Assembly: GCF_014596475.1 (NCBI RefSeq)
Contig: NZ_MECJ01000033.1
Span: 186,001-250,000, forward strand
DNA from: Streptomyces sp. CBMA152
GTDB lineage: Bacteria; Actinomycetota; Actinomycetes; Streptomycetales; Streptomycetaceae
Reading direction: 5' to 3'
DNA: 64,000 bases
In this document: positions 7,963 to 16,079 of the stretch, piece after piece
Layout: the number at the start of each line of letters is the position of its first letter
Position numbering within the stretch: position 1 is the first letter of the stretch
Position numbers and translations under genes: made by a program
The notes under the pieces: model-generated
What the model saw: only the letters and a program-made list of their open reading frames with translations
What the model was told of the DNA's origin: nothing
Database searches by the model: none

Positions 7963-8988
7963 GTGACCGACCATGGAGGGGGCGTCCATTCCCTACGGGT
8001 ACCGATCCCGGACAACCCGCTGGGCCACACGCTGGTCTACGTCATCGAGACGGACGCGGGCCCGGTCCTGGTGGACACGGGCTGGGACGACCCGGAGTCG
8101 TGGAACGCGCTGACGGACGGCCTTGCTTCGCTGGGTACGGATGTAGGCGACATCCAGGGGGTGGTGCTGACCCACCACCACCCCGACCACCACGGGCTGT
8201 CGGCCCGCGTACGCGAGGCATCCGGCGCATGGCTGGCGATGCACGCGGCGGACACGGCGGTGGTACGGCGCACCCGCGAGGCGGAACCAGCCGTATGGCT
8301 CGACTACTTGGTAGAGAGGCTGACGGCGGCGGGGGCGCCGGACGAGCACATGGCACCGCTGCGGGCGGCGCGGGCGAAGGGGGGCGGGCGGAGCCTGCCG
8401 GGCCTGCGGGCGGCACTGCCGGACCGGGAGATCGTTCCCGGCGACCTGCTCCCGCTGCCGGGCCGCCGCCTGCGCGCGATCTGGACTCCCGGCCACACCC
8501 CCGGCCACGTGTGCCTGCACCTGGAGGAGGACCACCCCGCGAACCGCCCGGGCCACGGCCGCCTGTTCTCCGGCGACCACCTGCTGCCCGGCATCACCCC
8601 GCACATCGGCCTGTACGAGGACCCCGACGACACGACGGTGACGGACCCGCTGGGCGACTACCTCTCGTCCCTGGAACGCGTGGGCCGCCTGGGAGTGGCG
8701 GAGGTACTACCGGCCCACGAGCACGCGTTCGGGGACGCGGCGGGGAGGGTGACCGAACTCCTGACCCACCACGAGGACCGCCTGACGAGCCTGCTCCACC
8801 TCCTCTCAACCCCTCTGACCCCCTGGCAACTGGCGGAAAGAATGGAGTGGAACCGCCCCTGGTCCGACATCCCCTACGGCTCCCGCAACATCGCGGTATC
8901 AGAGGCGGAGGCACACGTCCGCCGCCTGGTGAAGTCCGACTTGGCGGAGCCGGTACCGGGGGACCCGGTGACGTATCGGGCGGTGTGA
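7963..8988 (+). CDS. MBL-fold metallo-hydrolase
   Basis: 341 residues from GTG 7963, with GGAGG seven bases upstream. The metal-binding motif THHHPDHHG (~65-73) is the HxHxDH signature, followed by GHTPGH near 180, SGDHLLPGI near 205 and a late His in LPAHEHAF near 250. Together these form a complete dinuclear-metal site. A C-terminal ~80-residue helical extension (TSLLHLLSTPLTPWQLAERM) is typical of the larger MBL subgroup with a winged-helix-like tail. The gene is divergent from the ALDH-ferredoxin operon behind the KstR-type box, so a thioesterase or lactonase step in lipid or steroid catabolism is a reasonable inference. The substrate cannot be read from sequence. Confidence 0.92.
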   Translation: MTDHGGGVHSLRVPIPDNPLGHTLVYVIETDAGPVLVDTGWDDPESWNALTDGLASLGTDVGDIQGVVLTHHHPDHHGLSARVREASGAWLAMHAADTAVVRRTREAEPAVWLDYLVERLTAAGAPDEHMAPLRAARAKGGGRSLPGLRAALPDREIVPGDLLPLPGRRLRAIWTPGHTPGHVCLHLEEDHPANRPGHGRLFSGDHLLPGITPHIGLYEDPDDTTVTDPLGDYLSSLERVGRLGVAEVLPAHEHAFGDAAGRVTELLTHHEDRLTSLLHLLSTPLTPWQLAERMEWNRPWSDIPYGSRNIAVSEAEAHVRRLVKSDLAEPVPGDPVTYRAV

Positions 8989-9136
8989 TACCCCACCCCG
9001 CCCCTTCACCTAGACCCTCCGGGGGTGGGCGGAGGGTGATCTCCCGGGGGCTACACCCCGGAGCCGACTCCTCAAACGCCGGAGAGGCTGAACTTGCCCA
9101 CCACTCCGGGTAGATGACGCGCGAGCGCGGTGTTCT

Positions 9137-9382
9137 TCAGCGGGCCAGCGGGTTTACGGGTGAGGCTCCGGGGCCCGGATAGTCGGGGTCGTCCTCCGTG
9201 CTGGGCAGGGGGCGGTGTCCCTCGGACCAGTCGTTGGTCCAGCCGCAGACTCCGCACGCGTAACGGCCGTCGAGGCCGGACACCCGCGTACCGCACTTCC
9301 GGCACGAAGCCTCGGTGATCTCGGGCGTCACCAGAGGCTCGGGCTCGGGAAGCGGGTCCAGTTCCGGCGGCCATACGTCCAC
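9137..9382 (-). CDS. small zinc-ribbon-like protein of unknown function
   Basis: 81 residues from GTG 9382. Two CxxC pairs (CRKCGTRV near 27 and YACGVCGW near 42) form a likely zinc ribbon, between an acidic, proline-rich N-terminus (ELDPLPEPEPLV) and a short polar tail. There is little Shine-Dalgarno, but a TACCCT hexamer sits nine bases upstream, consistent with a leaderless transcript. No function is assigned. Codon bias agrees with a real gene. Confidence 0.7.
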   Translation of the reverse strand: MDVWPPELDPLPEPEPLVTPEITEASCRKCGTRVSGLDGRYACGVCGWTNDWSEGHRPLPSTEDDPDYPGPGASPVNPLAR

Positions 9383-9430
9383 GCCTCGCAGGGTACCGGC
9401 AGGCTAGGGACGTCGCCGGGTGTTCCGAGG

Positions 9431-9735
9431 GGGTGCAGGGGCGCAGCCCCGCTCCCCGCCCACCCCGGGCCGCAGCCCGCTTGCCCACCCACCCCCGACC
9501 GGGGTCCGGGGCGCAACCCGCCTACCCGCCCAACCCCGACCGGGCACCCCCGGGCCGCAGCCCGCTGACCCACCCACCCCCAGCGGGGTCCGGGGCGCAG
9601 CCCCGAAGCGGGGTGCAGGGGGCGCAGCCCCCGCCGGGGAGCCGGGGGCCCCGCCCCCGGGAGAACATCTCACCCCCCACCCACCCCCGGAGGGTTCAGG
9701 GAAGGGGCGGGGTGGGGGACTCCAGGCGGTAACCG
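9431..9735. repeat. degenerate GC-rich tandem repeat region
   Basis: Roughly 42-bp imperfect units with the frame GGGCCGCAGCCCGCT...CCCACCC...CGGGGTCC recur about four times from 9467 to 9600. Short palindromes such as GGGGGCGCAGCCCCC follow, to about 9680. Similar GGGGGCGCAGCCCCGGG blocks recur near 16926 and 24700. No coding potential was accepted here. Confidence 0.6.
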
Positions 9736-9759
9736 CCATCGCCGCCCCCGAACCACCCC

Positions 9760-9950
9760 CGGTACAGTGGGCCCGTCGTCCATGCCCGTACGGGGGAAAG
9801 CCGGTGCAAACCCGGCGCTGACCCGCAACCGTGATCCGCCGCAAAACGCTGGCGGTAAGCCGGACCGCCCCGGCGGACATGAGCCGGCTCGGGTCACCGG
9901 CAAGCACGTCGGTGACCGGCCCCGTCGAGGTACACGGAGCCGGAGCCAGC
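9760..9950 (+). promoter_or_regulatory. cobalamin riboswitch
   Basis: The B12 box is at 9799-9834 (AGCCGGTGCAAACCCGGC followed by GCTGACCCGCAACCGTGA). It is preceded by a GGGGGAAAG turn and followed by GTAAGCCGGACCGCC, the counterpart of the conserved post-box element. Outer limits are approximate. It lies on the plus strand just before the five-gene operon starting at 9997, implying repression of that operon when cobalamin is abundant. A later stem, GGTCACCGGCAAG...GTCGGTGACC, may be the expression platform. Confidence 0.88.
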
Positions 9951-9996
9951 GCGTGCCCGCGCGCCTGCCCGGCCCGCAGGAGAGGCACCGCCCGCC

Positions 9997-11244
9997 ATGA
10001 CCGCACGCCGCTGCGCCGCAGCGCTCGCCGCCGCCACCGTCGTCCTCGGCGGAGCCGCCCCGGCCGCATTCGCCGACGGCACCGCGCCGTCCGCCTCCGC
10101 CCCGGCGACGATCCCGCAGGGCCTGTACGGCACCAAGGACCCGACGTACGACGGTGTCTGGCGTCAGTCGCTCGCCCTGCTCGCCCAGAGCACCGTGGGT
10201 GTGAAGCCCGCCGCGCAGGCCATAACCTGGCTCACCGGCCAGCAGTGCGAGAGCGGCGCGTTCGCCTCGTACCGCGCCGACGCCACCAAGCCGTGCGACG
10301 CCAAGACGATGCCGGACACCAACGCCACCTCGGCCGCCGTCCAGGCCCTCGTCTCGCTCGGCGGGCAGCAGGACGTCGTGAAGAAGGGCGTCTCCTGGCT
10401 CAAGAGCGTCCAGAACGACGACGGCGGCTGGGCCTTCAACCCCGGCGGCAAGAGCGACGCCAACTCCACCTCGGTCGTCATCGGCGCGCTCGCCGCCGCC
10501 GGTGAGAAGCCGGCCGACGTCAAGTCCGCGAAGGGCGGCAAGTCGCCGCTGGACGCGCTCCTCACGTTCGCGCTGCCGTGCGACAGCTCGCCGGGCAGCG
10601 GCGCGTTCGCGTACCAGGGCGACCTGAAGACCGGAAAGCTGTACGCGAACGGTGACGCCAGCGCCGCCGCCGTCACCGCCGCCCACGGCAAGGGCCTCGC
10701 CGCCACCGCCGGTCAGCCCGACGCCAAGGGCACGGAGTGCGAGAAGGCGTCGACGCCGGAGCAGGCCGCGCACAACGGCGCCGCGTACCTCGCGAAGACC
10801 ATGGCCAAGACGGGCCACCTCAACTCCGCGATGCCGGGCGCCGAGAGCCAGCCCGACTACGGCAACACCGCCGACGCCGTCGTCGCCCTGGCCACCGACG
10901 GCCTCGCCGACCAGGCCAAGCAGTCGCTTACGTGGCTGGAGAAGAACACCGCCGCGTGGGCCAAGGACAACGGCCCGGCCGCGTACGCCCAGCTCGTCCT
11001 CGCCGCCAACGCCACCGGCGCCGACCCGAAGAACTTCGGCGGCGCCGACCTGGTGAAGCAGCTGAACGCGACCGGCCCGGCCCCGGCGTCCGACGCGTCC
11101 GCCGCCGCCCAGAAGCCCTCCGCCGAGTCCACGAAGAAGAAGGACTCCAACACGTCGGTGTGGTGGATCGTCGGCGTGTTCTTCGTCGCGAGCATCGGCG
11201 TGGGCTTCCTGGTCAGCTCGCGCAAGAAGAACCAGCGCCCGTGA
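9997..11244 (+). CDS. secreted, membrane-anchored prenyltransferase/squalene-oxidase-repeat protein (alpha/alpha barrel)
   Basis: 415 residues. A Sec signal peptide (~1-26, ending FADGTA) is followed by repeated helical pairs with QW-like signatures (NDDGGWAFNPGG near 145, ESGAFASY near 82, GSGAFAYQGD near 205). A Ser/Ala/Lys-rich stalk and one C-terminal helix (WWIVGVFFVASIGVGFLV) end in RKKNQRP, so the barrel faces outside. The fold is that of terpene cyclases but also of the cobalamin-binding alpha domain of intrinsic factor and transcobalamin. No DxDD cyclase motif was seen. The gene is first after the cobalamin riboswitch and overlaps the next gene as TGATG. Proposed role: surface capture of cobalamin or a precursor. 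Confidence 0.88.
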   Translation: MTARRCAAALAAATVVLGGAAPAAFADGTAPSASAPATIPQGLYGTKDPTYDGVWRQSLALLAQSTVGVKPAAQAITWLTGQQCESGAFASYRADATKPCDAKTMPDTNATSAAVQALVSLGGQQDVVKKGVSWLKSVQNDDGGWAFNPGGKSDANSTSVVIGALAAAGEKPADVKSAKGGKSPLDALLTFALPCDSSPGSGAFAYQGDLKTGKLYANGDASAAAVTAAHGKGLAATAGQPDAKGTECEKASTPEQAAHNGAAYLAKTMAKTGHLNSAMPGAESQPDYGNTADAVVALATDGLADQAKQSLTWLEKNTAAWAKDNGPAAYAQLVLAANATGADPKNFGGADLVKQLNATGPAPASDASAAAQKPSAESTKKKDSNTSVWWIVGVFFVASIGVGFLVSSRKKNQRP

Positions 11245-11939
11245 TGCCGTACGCGCGACGGATGCCGTACGTACGGCAGATGCCGTACGTACGGCGCCTC
11301 GCCGTGGTGGCCGCGCTCGCCCTCACGCTGACGGTCGGCGTGGGGGCGGCGTCGGCCCAGGCGACCGGGTACCGCTACTGGTCGTTCTGGGACGGCCAGG
11401 GCTCGACCTGGACGTACGCCACCCAGGGCCCGGCCACCGCGCACCCCTCCGACGGCGACGTCGAGGGCCTCCGCTTCGCCGTGAGCGCGGACTCCAAGGA
11501 CGCCTCGAAGCCGCGCTCGGCGCCGTCGTTCGACGCGGTGTGCGCGGCGACCCCGGCCGAGCCGGGCAAGAAGCGCATCGCCCTTGTCATCGACTTCGGC
11601 ACCCCGCAGGACGCCCCGGGCGGCGAGACGCCCCCGGCGGCGCGTACGGCGTGCGCGCGGGTGTCCGAGGACGCGACCACGGCCGACGCCCTGGCCGCCG
11701 TGGCCAAGCCGCTCCGCTACAACAGCGCGGCACTGCTGTGCGCGATCGCGGGGTACCCGAGGACGGGGTGCGGCGAGCAGGTGTCGGGCAAGACCGGGAC
11801 AACGGCCCCCGCCCAGTCCTCCGCCGAACCGAAGAAGTCCTCGGACTCCGGCCCGTCGATGGGCCTCGTGGCGGGCCTGGCAGCCGTACTGACCCTGGCG
11901 GCAGCCGCAATCTGGCAATCCCGCCGCCGCAGGCGATGA
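11244..11939 (+). CDS. SCO2322-type surface protein with DUF4430-like domain
   Basis: 231 residues from ATG 11244, which overlaps the previous stop. The first 18 residues derive from three 18-bp repeats, each giving an in-frame ATG (MPYARR MPYVRQ MPYVRR), so initiation could occur at 11244, 11262 or 11280. Then come a signal peptide (LAVVAALALTLTVGVGAASA), an extracytoplasmic domain opening GYRYWSFWDGQGSTWTY and GDVEGLRFAV, a Ser/Lys stalk and a C-terminal membrane helix (MGLVAGLAAVLTLAAAAIW) before RRRRR. The YW...GDVEG pattern recalls DUF4430, the relative of the transcobalamin beta domain. Together with the upstream barrel this would be a two-protein intrinsic-factor-like receptor (inference). 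Confidence 0.82.
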   Translation: MPYARRMPYVRQMPYVRRLAVVAALALTLTVGVGAASAQATGYRYWSFWDGQGSTWTYATQGPATAHPSDGDVEGLRFAVSADSKDASKPRSAPSFDAVCAATPAEPGKKRIALVIDFGTPQDAPGGETPPAARTACARVSEDATTADALAAVAKPLRYNSAALLCAIAGYPRTGCGEQVSGKTGTTAPAQSSAEPKKSSDSGPSMGLVAGLAAVLTLAAAAIWQSRRRRR

Positions 11940-13405
11940 CGCGACGGCCGCAGATGCCCGAGGAATCACCGGAGTACGACCAGCACTCGGCCGACCCGGC
12001 CGAAGGCCGGGTGCCCGCCCGCGGTCCGCAGCCGCCGACGGCGAGGGGGCCCCACGGGGAATCCCGCACCGACCCACTCACCGAGACGGGTGGTGCGGGT
12101 GGGAGCGACAACCCGGCCGAAGGCCGGGTGCCCGCCCGCGGTCCGCAGCCGCCGACGGCGAAGGCGCCCCACGAGAGGCCTCGCACCATCGCAACCCCTC
12201 GCACGGGCGGAGCGGGTGGGTACGACGACCTGGCCGAAGGCCGGGTGTCCACCCACCGGCCCGCGGCCGAGCGCCGACCCCAGGCTCCCCGCGCCCCACG
12301 GGCACCCCGCACCCCCTACGCCAGCAGAGCCAACGCCCTCCACCCCGCCGCCTGGTGGCTCTGGGCGCTCGGCCTTGCCACGGCCGCGTCCAGGACCACC
12401 AACCCCCTCCTCCTGGGTCTCCTCGTCACCGTCGCCGGCTACGTAGTGGCCGCCCGCAAGACGGACGCGCCCTGGGCCCGCTCGTACACCGCCTTCATCA
12501 AACTCGGCCTGGCCGTCGTAGCCATCCGCCTCGTCTTCAACATCGCCCTCGGCTCCCCGATCCCCGGCACCCACACCCTCCTCACCCTCCCCGAGGCCCC
12601 CCTCCCCGACTGGGCGAAGGGGATACGTATCGGCGGACGCGTCACCGCCGAGGGCATGCTCTTCGCGCTCTACGACGGCGCCAAGCTGGCCACGCTCCTC
12701 ATCTGCGTAGGCGCCGCGAACGCCCTCGCCAACCCCGCCCGCCTCCTCAAGTCCCTCCCGGGCGCGTTGTACGAGGCAGGCGTCGCCGTGGTCGTCGCGA
12801 TGACGTTCGCGCCGAACATGGTCGCCGACGTCGTACGACTCCGTACGGCAAGAAGACTGCGCGGCCGCCCCACCGGCGGCATCAAGGCGATCCTCCAGAT
12901 CGGCCTCCCGGTCCTGGAGGGCGCCCTCGAACGCTCGGTCGCCGTCGCCGCCTCCATGGACGCCCGAGGCTACGGCCGCACCGCGCACGTACCGCCCGCA
13001 GTCCGCCACACCACCACGGTCCTCACCCTCGGCGGACTCCTCGGCGTCTGCGCCGGTACGTACGGACTCCTCGCCTCCGAAGGCGCGGGCTACGGCCTCC
13101 CCGTCCTGCTCACCGGCCTCGCCGCCGCGCTCGCAGGCCTGCGCCTGGGGGGCCGCCGCTCGGTCCGCACCCGCTACCGCCCCGACCGCTGGGGCGCCCG
13201 CGCCTGGCTGGTGTCCGCTTCCGGCGCGGCGGTGGCGGTACTGATGATCTGGGCGGGTACGTACGCACCGGAGGCCCTGCACCCCGGCGTGCTCCCCCTG
13301 ACCGCCCCCACCCTCCCGCTCTGGCCGGCGCTGTCGATCCTCCTGGGCCTGCTCCCGGCAGCGATAGCCCCAGCGCCGACCCCGACCCCCAAGGAGCCGA
13401 AGTGA
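11936..13405 (+). CDS. EcfT transmembrane component of an ECF transporter
   Basis: 489 residues from ATG 11936 (ATGA overlap with the previous gene). Residues ~1-125 are a polar Pro/Gly/Arg-rich extension made of imperfect ~39-residue repeats (PAEGRVPARGPQPPTA...). The conserved EcfT part starts near NALHPAAWWLWALGLATA. Several membrane helices follow, with the coupling-helix signatures SMDARGYGR and the related LRTARRLRGRP that contact the ATPases. EcfT is the scaffold linking ATPases to the substrate-binding S component. It overlaps the ATPase gene as GTGA. The N-terminal extension is not usual for the family and looks like an in-frame DNA-repeat insertion. Confidence 0.9.
   Translation: MTRRPQMPEESPEYDQHSADPAEGRVPARGPQPPTARGPHGESRTDPLTETGGAGGSDNPAEGRVPARGPQPPTAKAPHERPRTIATPRTGGAGGYDDLAEGRVSTHRPAAERRPQAPRAPRAPRTPYASRANALHPAAWWLWALGLATAASRTTNPLLLGLLVTVAGYVVAARKTDAPWARSYTAFIKLGLAVVAIRLVFNIALGSPIPGTHTLLTLPEAPLPDWAKGIRIGGRVTAEGMLFALYDGAKLATLLICVGAANALANPARLLKSLPGALYEAGVAVVVAMTFAPNMVADVVRLRTARRLRGRPTGGIKAILQIGLPVLEGALERSVAVAASMDARGYGRTAHVPPAVRHTTTVLTLGGLLGVCAGTYGLLASEGAGYGLPVLLTGLAAALAGLRLGGRRSVRTRYRPDRWGARAWLVSASGAAVAVLMIWAGTYAPEALHPGVLPLTAPTLPLWPALSILLGLLPAAIAPAPTPTPKEPK
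11998..12262. repeat. in-frame palindromic repeat array within ecfT
   Basis: Two full ~117-bp copies (from ~11998 and ~12115) and one partial copy (from ~12232). Each opens with GGCCGAAGGCCGGGTG, whose GGCC-GAA-GGCC core is a small hairpin. Translated as PAEGRVPARGPQPPTAKAPH plus TGGAGGYDN. A fourth copy lies in the ATPase gene at 14269-14390. Confidence 0.75.
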
Positions 13406-15234
13406 TCAGTTTCGAAGGGGTGTCGGTAACGTACGAGGGCGCCGCGGCCCCCACCCTCAACAACGCGCAACTCACCGTCCCGGAGGGCGAGTTGGTCCTC
13501 CTGGTCGGCCCGTCCGGAGTCGGCAAGTCAACCCTCCTCGGTACGGTGTCGGGCCTGGTCCCCCACTTCACCGGCGGCACCCTGCGCGGCCGCGTCACGG
13601 TCGACGGCCGCGACACCCGTACCCACAAACCCCGCGAACTCGCCGACGTGGTGGGCACGGTGGGCCAGGACCCCCTGGCCCACTTCGTCACGGACACGGT
13701 CGAGGACGAACTCGCGTACGGCATGGAGTCGTTGGGCCTGGCCCCCCACGTGATGCGCCGCCGAGTCGAGGAAACCCTCGACATCCTCGGCCTCGCCGAC
13801 CTCCGCGACCGCCCGATCGCCACCCTCTCCGGCGGCCAGCAGCAGCGCGTGGCGATCGGCTCGGTCCTGACCCCGCACCCCAAGGTCCTGGTCCTGGACG
13901 AACCGACGTCGGCGCTCGACCCGGCGGCGGCGGAAGAGGTCCTGTCCGTACTCCAGCGCCTGGTCCACGACCTGGGCACGACGGTCCTGATGGCCGAGCA
14001 CCGCCTGGAACGCGTGATCCAGTACGCGGACCGAGTGATCCTCCTCCCGTCCCGAGGCGAGCCCCCGGTCCTGGGCACCCCGTCCGAAATCATGACCACG
14101 TCCCCGGTCCACCCCCCGGTGGTGGCCCTGGCCCGCCTGGCGGGCTGGACCCCGATCCCACTGTCGGTACGGGACGCCCGCCGCAGGGCAACAGAGCTCC
14201 GAGCCTCCCTCGCCGCGCACGTCCCGCACCCCCCGACGGCACCCGGCACCGCGCAGGCACCGCACCACGTCCCGCAGCCGCCGACGGCGAAGGCGCCCCA
14301 CGGGGAAACCCGTACTTTCGCAATCCCTGGCACGGGCGGAGCGGGTGGGTACAACAACCCGGCCGAAGGCCGGGTGCCCACCCCGCGCCCCGCACAGGAA
14401 AACCGCCCCGCACAGGAAAACGGCCTCCGAGCAGCCCTGACCCGCCTCCGCCGAGGACGCACGCAGCAAACGCCCGGCGGAACGCCCACAGCCGCCGTAA
14501 CAAACCTCGCAGTCCACCGCGACCGCATAGAGGCCCTACGCCACGTAGACCTCACAGTCACCCCCGGTGAAACAGTCGCGCTGATGGGACGGAACGGCGC
14601 AGGCAAATCCACCCTCCTCAACACCCTCGTCGGCATGATCGAACCCACCACCGGCACGGTGACGGTGAACGGCCGCACCCCCCACCGCACACCCCCGCGC
14701 GACCTGATCCGCGAGGTGGGCCTCGTACCGCAGGAGCCCCGCGACCTGCTGTACGCGGACACGGTCGCAGCCGAGTGCGCGACAGCCGACGCGGACGCCC
14801 AGGCACCCGGCGGCACCTGCCGCGACCTGGTCTCCGCCCTGCTCCCCGGCGTCCCCGACGACACCCACCCCCGCGACCTCTCCGAGGGCCAGCGCCTGGC
14901 GCTCGCGCTGGCGATCGTCCTGACGGGCCGCCCGCCGCTGCTCCTCCTCGACGAGCCGACCCGAGGTCTGGACTACGCGGCGAAGGCCCGCCTCGCCGAC
15001 GTCCTGCGCACCCTCGCCGCCGAGGGCCACGCGATCATCCTGGCCACCCACGACGTGGAACTGGCCGCGGAGATCGCCCACCGGGTGGTGATCCTGGCCG
15101 ACGGCGAGGTCGTCGCGGACGGCCCGACGGCGGACGTGGTCGTCTCGTCCCCGTCCTTCGCCCCCCAGGTGGCGAAGATCCTGGCCCCGGAGTCATGGCT
15201 CACGGTGTCGCAGGTGAAGAAGGCCCTGACATGA
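13402..15234 (+). CDS. double EcfA ATPase (EcfA1-EcfA2 fusion) of the ECF transporter
   Basis: 610 residues from GTG 13402, with AAGGAG five bases upstream and GTGA overlap with ecfT. NBD1: Walker A GPSGVGKST (~35), Q-loop VGQDPLAHF, signature LSGGQQQRVA (~145), Walker B LVLDEPTSALD (~168). NBD2: Walker A GRNGAGKST (~395), VPQEPRDLLY, signature LSEGQRLAL (~493, Glu in place of the first Gly), Walker B LLLDEPTRGLD, switch His in ATHDVEL. The ~90-residue linker carries another copy of the PQPPTAKAPH repeat. Both nucleotide sites of the transporter are supplied by one chain. Confidence 0.95.
   Translation: MISFEGVSVTYEGAAAPTLNNAQLTVPEGELVLLVGPSGVGKSTLLGTVSGLVPHFTGGTLRGRVTVDGRDTRTHKPRELADVVGTVGQDPLAHFVTDTVEDELAYGMESLGLAPHVMRRRVEETLDILGLADLRDRPIATLSGGQQQRVAIGSVLTPHPKVLVLDEPTSALDPAAAEEVLSVLQRLVHDLGTTVLMAEHRLERVIQYADRVILLPSRGEPPVLGTPSEIMTTSPVHPPVVALARLAGWTPIPLSVRDARRRATELRASLAAHVPHPPTAPGTAQAPHHVPQPPTAKAPHGETRTFAIPGTGGAGGYNNPAEGRVPTPRPAQENRPAQENGLRAALTRLRRGRTQQTPGGTPTAAVTNLAVHRDRIEALRHVDLTVTPGETVALMGRNGAGKSTLLNTLVGMIEPTTGTVTVNGRTPHRTPPRDLIREVGLVPQEPRDLLYADTVAAECATADADAQAPGGTCRDLVSALLPGVPDDTHPRDLSEGQRLALALAIVLTGRPPLLLLDEPTRGLDYAAKARLADVLRTLAAEGHAIILATHDVELAAEIAHRVVILADGEVVADGPTADVVVSSPSFAPQVAKILAPESWLTVSQVKKALT
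14269..14390. repeat. in-frame palindromic repeat copy within ecfA
   Basis: CCGCAGCCGCCGACGGCGAA through CCGGCCGAAGGCCGGGTGCC, nearly identical to the ecfT copies and read in the same frame (PQPPTAKAPHGETRT...TGGAGGYNNPAEGRVP). It occupies the linker between the two ATPase domains, where an insertion would be tolerated. Confidence 0.75.
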
Positions 15235-16079
15235 CCACCGAGCCCGAGGACCGCCAGGTCAAAGCGATAAGAGTCGGCCCACGGGCCGCCACGGCCCTCA
15301 CCCTCATCACAGCCATAGGCGTCGCCGCCTTCGGCTGGCCCCTGCTCGCCGACGGGGACTCCGGGCTCGCCCACTCCCAGGACGCCCCCTGGCTCTTCGC
15401 CGCGCTGCTGCCGCTCCTCGTGGGTGTGGTGGTCGCCACCATCGCGGACGAGGACAACGGCATGGACGCGAAGGCCGTCGCGATGCTCGGCGTGCTCGCG
15501 GCGGTGGGCGCGGCGCTACGCCCACTGGGGGCGGGTACGGCGGGCCTGGAGCCGATGTTCTTCCTCATGGTGCTGAGCGGCAGAGTCCTAGGACCCGGCT
15601 TCGGCTTCGTGCTCGGCGCGGTCACGATGTTCGCGTCCGCGCTGCTCACGGGGGGTGTGGGCCCCTGGATGCCGTTCCAGATGCTGTCGATGGGCTGGTT
15701 CGCGATGGGGGCCGGGCTGCTCCCCGGCAGGCACCGGCTCCGAGGCCGGGCGGAACTGGCCCTCCTCGCCCTCTACGGCTTCGTGGCGTCGTTCGCGTAC
15801 GGCACGGTCATGAATCTGCAGGGCTGGACGTACATCGGCGGGATGTCGTCCGGGATCTCCTTCCACCCGGGCGACCCGCTGGGCGAGAACCTGCTGCGCT
15901 TCGCGGCGTACTGCGCGACCACGTCGCTCGGCTGGGACCTGGGCCGCGCGGTGCTGACGACGGTGCTCACGTTCGCACTCGGCTCGACCGTGCTGAAGGC
16001 ACTACGCAGGGCCACCCGACGCGCCAACTTCGAGGCCCAGGTCACATTTACGGGGTCCGAGGGGGGTCCCACGGGGTGA
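15231..16079 (+). CDS. ECF transporter S component, probably for cobalamin (CbrT-like)
   Basis: 282 residues from ATG 15231 (ATGA overlap with ecfA). A short cytoplasmic N-terminus precedes about six or seven membrane helices, including LTLITAIGVAAFGWPLL, LFAALLPLLVGVVVATI and GFGFVLGAVTMFASALL with GGVGPWMPFQML. The region MDAKAVAMLGVLAAVGAALRP resembles the AxxxA-type contact with EcfT. S components of this size in a B12-riboswitch operon include the cobalamin importer CbrT. No coupled biosynthetic gene suggests another vitamin. Confidence in the family is high, in cobalamin moderate to high because of the riboswitch. Confidence 0.87.
   Translation: MTTEPEDRQVKAIRVGPRAATALTLITAIGVAAFGWPLLADGDSGLAHSQDAPWLFAALLPLLVGVVVATIADEDNGMDAKAVAMLGVLAAVGAALRPLGAGTAGLEPMFFLMVLSGRVLGPGFGFVLGAVTMFASALLTGGVGPWMPFQMLSMGWFAMGAGLLPGRHRLRGRAELALLALYGFVASFAYGTVMNLQGWTYIGGMSSGISFHPGDPLGENLLRFAAYCATTSLGWDLGRAVLTTVLTFALGSTVLKALRRATRRANFEAQVTFTGSEGGPTG

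Noticed and set aside
9400..9735. Open frames across the GC-rich repeat block before the cobalamin riboswitch
   Set aside because: The translations are Pro/Arg/Gly repeats present on both strands, explained by tandem DNA repeats rather than coding.
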